Of a DNA stretch of 5,257 nucleotides, positions 1-5,257 are shown in pieces. The stretch comes from Flavobacteriaceae bacterium. GTDB lineage: Bacteria > Bacteroidota > Bacteroidia > Flavobacteriales > Flavobacteriaceae. Where the stretch lies: contig JABHBC010000120.1 in the NCBI GenBank assembly GCA_018674025.1, forward strand, positions 1 through 5,257. The letters are read 5' to 3'. The notes under the pieces are model-generated. The model was given only the letters and a program-made list of their open reading frames with translations, ran no database searches and was not told the DNA's origin. Made by a program: the position numbers and the translations under genes. Positions within the stretch are counted from its first letter, which is position 1, and every line of letters begins with the position of its first letter.

Positions 1-814
1 AAACTTGTTTTTTGTTTTTTTCTAATATTCCGTTTGTGCCCGACGCCATAATCATATACTCACCCTCAAAAGGAGATTCAATGAATAATTCTGCATTATT
101 AGTATAAGTAATGTTAACAGCACCTTTGGTAGGTTTATTTAAGGCATATAGAACATTGTGTAAACTTTGAACTTCTCCAACTTTTAAAAAATGATTATGA
201 GGAACTCCATCTCCAGCCTCGACTATTTTCAAATATTCTTCACCACTAGAATTAGGAATAATATCTTTTTCAGCTCCTGCAATAAATTCTACTAATTCAA
301 TATTAATATCTTGTTCACCATAAACTAAATTAGTTTTAAATTTATTATTTAGTCTTGGTGAAAAGTCTACAGATTCTTCAATTTTTTTACGCTGAGGGAT
401 TCCATCGATTAAATAATCTCCGTCAACATACAATTGAATATATGTCTTTTCACTAATAAAAGTATTTTCGGTTTGCCCCTCTCTAATACTCATAATACCC
501 TCATAACCAAAATATCTAGTGATAAAAGCCCCTAGAATAATAAAAATCCATGAAAAGTGCAGCAAAAGGACAGGCCACTTTTTAAGGCTTAAAAGTTTAT
601 ACTTAAAAATATTGCCTGTGAAATTTATAATAAAAAAAAGCATAATTAACTCAAACCAAAGAGCATTGAATATCAATGTTCTTGAGTAAGGAGTTGGTGA
701 AGTGTCTTGACCTGCATCTAAAAAAGTACCTACAGCCATTGCTATTGCAAAAACTATAAAGAGAATCCCTGTAAGTCGAGTAGAAAACAATAAATTAAAT
801 ATCTTTTTTATCAT
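1..814 (-). CDS. resB: ResB/CcsB-type cytochrome c biogenesis protein, N-terminal part (runs off left edge)
   Basis: I translated this frame by hand from the ATG at 812-814 down to position 2. It is open for 271 codons with no stop, so the gene continues beyond the window. Three hydrophobic spans lie at about residues 11-31, 47-68 and 81-99. A long polar stretch with no further span follows, fitting the periplasmic domain of System II cytochrome c biogenesis proteins (ResB/CcsB). His86 sits inside the third span (LLLHFSWIFIILGAF), where haem-carrying CcsBA proteins have a conserved membrane histidine. The stretch FITRYFGYEGIMSIREGQ is typical of Bacteroidota members. The family brings haem across the inner membrane and helps attach it to CXXCH apocytochromes. 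In Bacteroidota the ResB part is often fused to a C-terminal CcsA part with the WWD motif; that part would lie outside the window, so the fusion is inference. The gene diverges from the DUF2520 operon. The start is supported by the short basic MIKK leader before span 1 and by a promoter box 25 nt upstream. Confidence 0.9.
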   Translation of the reverse strand, partial: MIKKIFNLLFSTRLTGILFIVFAIAMAVGTFLDAGQDTSPTPYSRTLIFNALWFELIMLFFIINFTGNIFKYKLLSLKKWPVLLLHFSWIFIILGAFITRYFGYEGIMSIREGQTENTFISEKTYIQLYVDGDYLIDGIPQRKKIEESVDFSPRLNNKFKTNLVYGEQDINIELVEFIAGAEKDIIPNSSGEEYLKIVEAGDGVPHNHFLKVGEVQSLHNVLYALNKPTKGAVNITYTNNAELFIESPFEGEYMIMASGTNGILEKNKKQV

Positions 815-939
815 TCTAATGTTTATAAATAGAGTCTGCAAATTTACAAAGAAATGTTCTCTTTTAATTTATATAAATAGTAAATATTTGTTAAATAATT
901 AAAGTTTTTTTAGTGCCATTAGTTACGTAATTTAGCTAC
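815..939. promoter_or_regulatory. Divergent intergenic region between the ResB and DUF2520 genes
   Basis: These 125 bp are very AT-rich, hold no convincing ORF, and must supply the 5' ends of both divergent genes. On the minus strand a clear Bacteroidota -7 box is present (listed separately). On the plus strand the best candidates are weak. One is AATATTTG at 883-890, one mismatch from TAnnTTTG, which would leave a leader of roughly 45 nt. The other is TAATTTAG at 928-935, also one mismatch, with TTTG at 887-890 a little too far upstream as a -33 element; it would give an almost leaderless mRNA. No Shine-Dalgarno sequence precedes either start codon, which is normal in Bacteroidota. I see no strong inverted repeat, riboswitch or operator here. 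Confidence 0.6.
839..846 (-). promoter_or_regulatory. Bacteroidota-type -7 promoter box (TAAATTTG) for the ResB gene
   Basis: Read on the minus strand, positions 846-839 spell TAAATTTG, an exact match to the TAnnTTTG -7 consensus of Bacteroidota sigma-ABfr/RpoD promoters. It lies 24 nt before the ATG of the ResB gene, so transcription would begin roughly 15-20 nt before that codon. No good TTG/TTTG -33 element is visible 17-23 nt further upstream, so the assignment rests on one box and its position. Confidence 0.5.
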
Positions 940-1704
940 ATGATTAAAGTTGTCATTTTAGGGTCTGGTAATGTTGGTAGACATTTATTTAAAGCTTTCA
1001 AGAATAATTCTGAAATTGAAATTACGCAATGGTATAGTAGAAATATAAAAGACATACACCCGTATTCAAATTTTGTTGAAATTACTGACCAATTAGATAA
1101 ATTAGTCCTAGCTGACATATACATTCTTGCTGTAAGTGATGATTCAATTCATGACTTATCTAATCAATTATCATTTTCAAATAGGTTTGTTTGTCATACT
1201 TCAGGAAGTAAATCTAAAAATGAATTAAATCAAAAAAATAGAGCTGGAGTTTTTTACCCACTTCAAACTTTTACAAAAGAAATTGAAGTTGATTTTTCAA
1301 AAATTCCTATTTGCTTAGAGTCTAGTAATTCAGAAGATATGATAACATTAAAAAAAATATCTAAAACCTTGGGATGTTCATATTATGAAACTGATTCAAA
1401 CCAGAGAGAAAAACTACACCTAGCTGCAGTTTTTGTTAATAATTTTACCAACCACATGTATACAATAGCTAAAGATATTACTGATAAATCAAAAATTGAC
1501 TTTAATATTTTAAAACCATTAATTAGTGAAACAGTCAATAAAATTTATAAATTAGACCCAAAAGAAGCTCAAACAGGACCTGCTATTAGAGGCGATAATA
1601 AAACTATTAATAAACATTTAGCGTCTTTAGAGAATGAAAAACATAAGGAACTTTATAAACTTATAACCGACTTAATTAACGATTTAGATCATGAAAAACT
1701 ATAA
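940..1704 (+). CDS. DUF2520 / Rossmann-like NAD(P)-binding protein
   Basis: This 254-residue protein has two domains typical of its family (predicted oxidoreductases related in fold to pyrroline-5-carboxylate and F420-dependent NADP reductases). The N-terminal Rossmann half begins MIKVVILGSGNVG, with the dinucleotide-binding glycines at residues 8, 10 and 13. It continues through AVSDDSI (64-70) and HTSGS (86-90). The C-terminal helical DUF2520 half carries GVFYPLQTF (103-111), a KLHLAAVFVNNFTNHM segment (158-173) and the signature TGPAIRGD (212-219). The reaction and substrate are unknown. The start at 940 is chosen because the first beta strand begins there immediately, as in relatives. It is the first gene of the plus-strand block, and its last 14 nt overlap the KdsC-like gene, suggesting translational coupling. 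A cytosolic location is likely, since no signal peptide or membrane span is seen. Confidence 0.9.
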   Translation: MIKVVILGSGNVGRHLFKAFKNNSEIEITQWYSRNIKDIHPYSNFVEITDQLDKLVLADIYILAVSDDSIHDLSNQLSFSNRFVCHTSGSKSKNELNQKNRAGVFYPLQTFTKEIEVDFSKIPICLESSNSEDMITLKKISKTLGCSYYETDSNQREKLHLAAVFVNNFTNHMYTIAKDITDKSKIDFNILKPLISETVNKIYKLDPKEAQTGPAIRGDNKTINKHLASLENEKHKELYKLITDLINDLDHEKL

Positions 1705-2215
1705 AGAAATATTATCTCAAATTAAAACTTTCATTTTTGATGTAGATGGTGTATTAACTGACGGCTCTTTAACAATTACCAGTAATGGAGAAATGTTAAG
1801 AACAATGAATGTTAAAGACGGATTTGCAATGAAAGCGGCCTTAGATGCTGGATATAAAATTGCCATTATTTCTGGAGGTACAAACGAAGGAGTTAGAGAC
1901 AGACTTGAAGCATTAGGGATTGAATTTATATACCTGGGTGCTCATAATAAAATAAAGCAATTAAATTCATTTATAGAATCATCTAGTGTTGACTTAAAAA
2001 ATATACTTTATATGGGTGACGACATCCCAGACATCCCTGTTTTAAAAATAGTTGGACTCTCTTGTTGTCCGCAAGACGCTGTAAATGAAGTTAAAGATAA
2101 CTGCAATTATATATCAAGTAAAAATGGTGGAAAAGGAGCTGTGCGTGACGTAATTGAACAAGTAATGAAGATTCATGATAAATGGAACAGATTTAATAAT
2201 GCACAAATTGATTGA
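1691..2215 (+). CDS. kdsC: KdsC-like HAD phosphatase (probable KDO 8-phosphate phosphatase)
   Basis: The length (174 residues) and compact, cap-less HAD architecture fit the KdsC/YrbI family, whose members form tetramers and hydrolyse 3-deoxy-D-manno-octulosonate 8-phosphate to KDO for lipid A-core synthesis. Motif I is DVDGVLTDG (17-25), with nucleophile Asp17 and acid/base Asp19. Motif II is IISGG (59-63), with Ser61. The motif III lysine is probably Lys87 in GAHNK. Motif IV is MGDDIPD (108-114), with the Mg-binding Asp pair 110-111. The C-terminal GGKGAVRD (146-153) is the tail that completes the neighbouring subunit's active site in KdsC. The related Bacteroides KDN 9-phosphate phosphatase has Glu where this protein has the second Gly after Ser61 (from memory of that protein), so KDO 8-phosphate is the likelier substrate. 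The gene starts inside the end of the DUF2520 gene and ends 6 nt before Maf. Confidence 0.9.
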   Translation: MKNYKEILSQIKTFIFDVDGVLTDGSLTITSNGEMLRTMNVKDGFAMKAALDAGYKIAIISGGTNEGVRDRLEALGIEFIYLGAHNKIKQLNSFIESSSVDLKNILYMGDDIPDIPVLKIVGLSCCPQDAVNEVKDNCNYISSKNGGKGAVRDVIEQVMKIHDKWNRFNNAQID

Positions 2216-2221
2216 TTCAAT

Positions 2222-2803
2222 ATGTTAAAAAAAAAGCTTTCTAATTATGATATTATTTTAGCATCTCAATCTCCGAGGAGAATTAATTTTTTCAATGAAC
2301 TTAATATTAAATTCAAGTCACTTAAATTAGATTTTGATGAATCTTATCCAAATAACTTAATTGCAGAACAAATAACAGATTTTATAGCTAATAAAAAAGC
2401 AAGCTACTATTCAGACTTATTAAATAAAAATACTGTTGTTATTACTAGCGATACAATCGTATGGTTGAATGGAAAGGCTATAGGAAAACCAAAAAATAAT
2501 GAAAATGCCAAAGAGATTCTTCAGACTTTAAGTGGCAAAACTCATAAAGTGATTACATCATTTTGCATTAAAACATTAGAATCAAAAAAAATTGTTAATG
2601 ATATCACAGAAGTCACTTTTAAGCAGTTAACTGAAAAAGAAATTGATTTTTATATAAATCACAATAAAGTATTGGATAAAGCAGGGGCATATGGAATTCA
2701 AGATTGGATTGGGTATATTGGCATAACTAATATTAATGGTACTTACAACAATGTAATGGGGCTTCCAACTCACTTACTCTACAAAGAATTAATGAATTTA
2801 TAA
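2222..2803 (+). CDS. maf: Maf family nucleotide pyrophosphatase, YhdE-like (dTTP/UTP type)
   Basis: The 193 residues match the full length of the Maf/HAM1-like fold. Visible motifs in order are LASQSPRR (13-20, phosphate loop), TSDTIV (75-80, with the likely catalytic Asp77), IGKP (87-90), LSGKTHKV (103-110), DKAGAYGIQDW (152-162) and NVMGLP (177-182). Maf proteins hydrolyse nucleoside triphosphates to the monophosphate and pyrophosphate. KAGAYGIQ is characteristic of the YhdE subgroup, which prefers dTTP and UTP and also modified pyrimidines, rather than the YceF subgroup, which prefers m7GTP. The likely role is cleaning the nucleotide pool in the cytosol; the older name, septum formation inhibitor, comes from overexpression phenotypes. 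It begins 6 nt after the KdsC-like stop. A run of nine A bases follows the start codon closely (2227-2235); the reading frame is intact across it. Confidence 0.92.
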   Translation: MLKKKLSNYDIILASQSPRRINFFNELNIKFKSLKLDFDESYPNNLIAEQITDFIANKKASYYSDLLNKNTVVITSDTIVWLNGKAIGKPKNNENAKEILQTLSGKTHKVITSFCIKTLESKKIVNDITEVTFKQLTEKEIDFYINHNKVLDKAGAYGIQDWIGYIGITNINGTYNNVMGLPTHLLYKELMNL

Positions 2804-2806
2804 ATC

Positions 2807-2911
2807 ATGAAAAAAATAAAAAAAAAATGGGCCCAATCATATTCAATTCTGTTAATAGCTAACATTTCTTATCTAATTATTTTTTATTTAATAACAATAA
2901 AATTCTCTTAA
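2807..2911 (+). CDS. Small single-span membrane peptide (34 aa), coupled to the symporter gene
   Basis: An ATG at 2807-2809, three bases after the Maf stop, opens a 34-codon frame ending in TAA at 2909-2911. The last A of that stop is also the first base of the symporter ATG (TAATG). The product starts with a strongly basic segment, MKKIKKKW (1-8), followed by a hydrophobic stretch from about residue 13 to 31 containing ILLIANISYLIIFYLI (14-29) and a short KFS tail. The positive-inside rule predicts N-terminus in the cytosol and C-terminus in the periplasm. It lacks a signal-peptidase site, so it looks like a retained membrane peptide. The tight spacing on both sides and the coherent basic-then-hydrophobic pattern favour a real gene. 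I do not recognise the family with confidence. It could instead be a leader ORF whose main job is to deliver ribosomes to the symporter start, or chance coding in AT-rich DNA. Confidence 0.55.
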   Translation: MKKIKKKWAQSYSILLIANISYLIIFYLITIKFS

Positions 2912-4590
2912 TGCAACTACTAGATTGGATTATTTTATGCTCTACCCTACTTTTAATAGTAGCTTATGGAACTCTTAAAACTAAAGGTGCGAAAAACTCC
3001 GTTGAATACATTAAAGGTGGTAATGAAGCTAAATGGTGGACAGTTGGACTTTCTGTGATGGCAACTCAAGCTAGCGCAATAACTTTTTTATCAACTCCAG
3101 GTCAAGCTTTTAATGATGGAATGGGTTTTGTTCAATTTTATTTTGGATTACCCATAGCTATCATAATAATATGTATTGTATTTATTCCAATATATCACAA
3201 CTTAAAAGTTTTTACCGCTTACGAATACTTAGAGTCTAGATTTGACCTTAAAACAAGAACATTAACTTCATTGTTATTTTTAATTCAAAGAAGTTTAGCC
3301 GCGGGAATAACTATTTTTGCACCTGCAATTATCCTTTCTTCTGTTTTAGGATGGGATTTAACTACGTTAAATATAATTATAGGGCTGTTAGTAATAATAT
3401 ATACTGTTTCTGGAGGCACAAAGGCAGTTAATTATACTCAAAAATACCAGATGGGTGTAATATTTACAGGATTGATAATTACTTTTTTAATAATTATTTA
3501 TTCTTTGCCAGAAAATGTAACATTTGAAAAAGCAATTGAACTAGCTGGAGCAAATGATAAAATGAAAATTTTAGATTTTTCTTTTGATTTAGAAAACAGA
3601 TATACCGTATGGAGCGGAATATTAGGTGGTACTTTTCTAATGTTATCATATTTTGGAACTGATCAGAGTCAAGTACAAAGGTATCTTTCTGGAAAATCTT
3701 TGAAAGAAATGCAAATGGGCATGATATTTAATGGAATTTTAAAAATTCCAATGCAGTTTTTTATTCTTTTTATTGGAGTTATGGTATTTATTTTTTATCA
3801 ATTTAATCCTTCTCCTTTAAATTTTAATCCACAAGCAGAAATTACAATTTCTAATTCAGAAAAAGCTAATGAATATTCTAAACTAGAGAGATCCTTAAAG
3901 GAGGTTTATTTTCTAAAAACTAAAGCCACTGATGACTTTTTAGAAAATAAAAATAATGCTAACAATTTATTGAAAATAAAAAATCTTAATGAAAGAGAAA
4001 AAGAAATTAGAGATAAGGCAAAGAAAATCATAGAAGAGGTTTCTAATAATTCTTTAAAAAGAATTGAATCAAATGATAAAGATTATGTTTTTATAAGTTT
4101 TATTTTGAACAATTTACCTAGAGGCTTAATTGGTTTATTAATTGCAGTAATTTTAAGTGCTGCGATGTCTTCTACAGCAAGTGAATTAAATGCGTTAGCA
4201 ACAACAACAACAATTGATTTATACAATAGAAACAAAAAAAACAAATCCAGTGAAATTGAGACAGTAAATACGACTAAAATGTTTACTGTATTTTGGGGTT
4301 TATTTGCAATTGCAATAGCCTGTATTGCATATCTCGCAGATAACTTAATTCAACTAGTAAACATTATTGGCTCTCTTTTTTACGGAAATGTATTAGGTAT
4401 ATTTCTAATAGCATTTTTTATAAAGTATATAAAATCGAATGCTGTTTTTTATGGAGCAATAATCACACAATTAATAGTATTATTTGTTTGGTATAATGAC
4501 TACATGCCTTACTTATGGCTTAATGTTTTGGGTGTATTTACTGTAATAATTACATCTTACTTAATTCAACTATTTAATAATAAAAACTAA
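2911..4590 (+). CDS. Sodium:solute symporter (SSS/SLC5 family), substrate unknown
   Basis: This 559-residue inner-membrane protein has about 13 hydrophobic spans, near residues 3-20, 45-66, 75-95, 118-143, 152-170, 178-198, 234-255, 270-298, 392-420, 455-475, 478-505, 512-528 and 533-553. Family hallmarks include GLSVMATQASAITFLSTPG (46-64) in span 2, TVSGGTKAV (165-173), GTDQSQVQRYLSG (249-261) and AAMSSTASELNALATTT (417-433). Ser420-Ser421 align by eye with the two serines of the Na2 site in vSGLT, so Na+ coupling is likely. The substrate cannot be read from the sequence; my recollection is that this branch lies nearer the iodide/multivitamin-type and unassigned SLC5 proteins than the glucose ones. 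Between spans 8 and 9 a polar, Lys/Glu/Asn-rich stretch (about 300-390) enlarges a loop that should face the periplasm. The start is set by the TAATG overlap with the small upstream ORF, and span 1 begins at once. It is the last gene of the block and converges on the DUF2911 gene. Confidence 0.93.
   Translation: MQLLDWIILCSTLLLIVAYGTLKTKGAKNSVEYIKGGNEAKWWTVGLSVMATQASAITFLSTPGQAFNDGMGFVQFYFGLPIAIIIICIVFIPIYHNLKVFTAYEYLESRFDLKTRTLTSLLFLIQRSLAAGITIFAPAIILSSVLGWDLTTLNIIIGLLVIIYTVSGGTKAVNYTQKYQMGVIFTGLIITFLIIIYSLPENVTFEKAIELAGANDKMKILDFSFDLENRYTVWSGILGGTFLMLSYFGTDQSQVQRYLSGKSLKEMQMGMIFNGILKIPMQFFILFIGVMVFIFYQFNPSPLNFNPQAEITISNSEKANEYSKLERSLKEVYFLKTKATDDFLENKNNANNLLKIKNLNEREKEIRDKAKKIIEEVSNNSLKRIESNDKDYVFISFILNNLPRGLIGLLIAVILSAAMSSTASELNALATTTTIDLYNRNKKNKSSEIETVNTTKMFTVFWGLFAIAIACIAYLADNLIQLVNIIGSLFYGNVLGIFLIAFFIKYIKSNAVFYGAIITQLIVLFVWYNDYMPYLWLNVLGVFTVIITSYLIQLFNNKN
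3808..4080 (+). other. Charged periplasmic insertion in the symporter (between spans 8 and 9)
   Basis: These bases encode about residues 300-390 of the symporter. The segment is polar, rich in Lys, Glu, Asn and Asp, and free of membrane spans. It includes SKLERSLKEVYFLKTKA (323-339) and NEREKEIRDKAKKIIEEV (360-377), which look like two amphipathic or coiled-coil helices joined by an Asn-rich turn. With 13 spans and the N-terminus outside, as in the NIS model, this loop is periplasmic. Comparable insertions occur, as I recall, in Bacteroidota relatives, so this is a lineage trait more than a local accident. Its function is not known to me. Confidence 0.6.
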
Positions 4591-4597
4591 ATAGTAA

Positions 4598-5257
4598 TTA
4601 CATGTTACTCCAAATAGAAATAGAATCCTGATTCATTTTTTCATAATCTGAGTTTCCTGCAACAATAGATTTTTCAAGAGAAGCTTGAGCTACTTTTATA
4701 GCCATCTTGTAATCTTTTAAGGCTGCATAAATAAGAGATTGTTGTCTTAGATGATAAAATCTTGGATTATCCATCATAGTAATAGCTTGATTCATCCATT
4801 CTTTAGCCATTCTTAAATCTCTGTTTTCTTGTAATAAATAAACTGCCGCTTTATACAAATCAGATGAAGTGGGATTTTTAAGAACCTCTTCAATGCTAGA
4901 CATAACAATACTTGTGGTAGGTAACTTAATTTCGACAGGAAGATAAAAATAACCCCAAGTTACACCTAGTGTGAATGAATTATTAGTTAAATCATCAAAT
5001 GCAAACTTAAATGACTCCATCTTATTTTCTAATTTAATGGGAGTAAATTCCTGCCTAACAGCAACTTTATTTTCATCCCAATCTGAGGGTAAACCCCAAT
5101 TATTGTAATCAGAGTATAGAATGAACTCCCAACTATCTTTGTTAGGAACTGTATAAATGGAGTACTTTCCAGCTGGAACATCAGTATCACCAATTTTAAC
5201 TGATGTACTAAATGTAATTACTGAGTTTTCATTAGCACCAGTTCTCCATATTTTATC
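4598..5257 (-). CDS. DUF2911 family protein with TPR-like C-terminus, partial (runs off right edge)
   Basis: The frame is open from the right edge (5257) to the TAA at 4600-4598, giving 219 visible residues; the N-terminus, including any signal peptide, is missing. An internal Met at visible residue 80 is not the start, because the upstream 79 codons carry the DUF2911 core. That core includes DKIWRTGANENSVITFS (1-17), VKIGDTDVPAGKYSIYTVP (20-38), WEFILYSDYNNWGLPSDW (43-60) and, further on, LGVTWGYFYLPVEI (97-110). From about residue 131 to 197 the chain becomes helical, with alternating helix pairs (LYKAAVYLLQE, AKEWMNQAITMM, FYHLRQQSLIYAAL, YKMAIKVAQASLEKS) resembling tetratricopeptide repeats. 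DUF2911 proteins are common in Bacteroidota and usually exported; their function is unknown. The gene is convergent with the symporter, so the two are not co-transcribed even though they are neighbours. Confidence 0.88.
   Translation of the reverse strand, partial: DKIWRTGANENSVITFSTSVKIGDTDVPAGKYSIYTVPNKDSWEFILYSDYNNWGLPSDWDENKVAVRQEFTPIKLENKMESFKFAFDDLTNNSFTLGVTWGYFYLPVEIKLPTTSIVMSSIEEVLKNPTSSDLYKAAVYLLQENRDLRMAKEWMNQAITMMDNPRFYHLRQQSLIYAALKDYKMAIKVAQASLEKSIVAGNSDYEKMNQDSISIWSNM

Noticed and set aside
928..935. TAATTTAG as the -7 box of the DUF2520 operon
   Set aside because: It has one mismatch, would put the transcript start at the start codon itself, and the nearest TTTG (887-890) is spaced too far away. 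It is kept only as a weak candidate in the intergenic entry.
936..1124. A 62-codon minus-strand frame opposite the start of the DUF2520 gene
   Set aside because: It lies wholly antisense to the conserved Rossmann domain, has no recognisable motifs, and its composition follows from the opposite strand. I treat it as a shadow.
4593..4609. Inverted repeat AGTAA/TTACT as a bidirectional terminator
   Set aside because: The stem has only five mostly A-T pairs and is not followed by a clear T-tract; it overlaps the DUF2911 stop codon and is likely chance.
4598..5020. A 140-residue protein starting at the Met encoded at 5020-5018
   Set aside because: The frame stays open upstream to the window edge, and those 79 codons encode the DUF2911 core, so the shorter start would cut the domain in half.
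1..5257. CRISPR arrays, insertion sequences, tRNA/rRNA genes, toxin-antitoxin pairs, defence or phage genes
   Set aside because: I saw no spaced direct repeats, transposase motifs, terminal inverted repeats, tRNA-like cloverleaf arms or relevant protein motifs on either strand. Nearly all bases are accounted for by the listed genes.

Overview
The window is strongly AT-rich, uses the standard code (TAA and TGA stops) and has very short gaps between genes. The protein families and their order point to Bacteroidota, most likely a marine or otherwise AT-rich member of the Flavobacteriales. The main grounds are a ResB-type protein beside a DUF2520 gene, then a KdsC-like HAD phosphatase and Maf, a sodium:solute symporter of the branch with a long charged periplasmic loop, and a DUF2911 protein. 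A TAnnTTTG promoter box of the Bacteroidota type upstream of the ResB gene agrees with this. The assignment comes from protein resemblance and was not tested by a search.

Layout: (1) Positions 1-814, minus strand, hold the N-terminal 271 residues of a ResB/CcsB-type cytochrome c biogenesis protein that runs off the left edge. (2) Positions 815-939 are a divergent intergenic region that should hold the promoters for both directions. (3) Positions 940-4590, plus strand, form a tightly packed block of five genes: a DUF2520 Rossmann-fold protein, a KdsC-like phosphatase, a Maf nucleotide pyrophosphatase, an unlisted 34-residue single-span membrane peptide, and a sodium:solute symporter. The junctions are a 14-nt overlap, a 6-nt gap, a 3-nt gap and a 1-nt TAATG stop/start overlap, so this is very probably one operon. 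(4) Positions 4598-5257, minus strand, hold the C-terminal 219 residues of a DUF2911 protein with a TPR-like tail. It converges on the symporter with only 7 nt between the stop codons and runs off the right edge.

The operon mixes envelope and housekeeping roles: KDO release for lipopolysaccharide (KdsC), nucleotide-pool cleaning (Maf), an uncharacterised dinucleotide-binding protein (DUF2520) and Na+-coupled uptake. The divergent gene serves haem delivery for c-type cytochromes. I see no mobile element, CRISPR array, RNA gene or defence system. Most of the window is ordinary core-genome content. The best candidates for something undescribed are the 34-residue peptide coupled to the symporter and the symporter's long charged periplasmic insertion.
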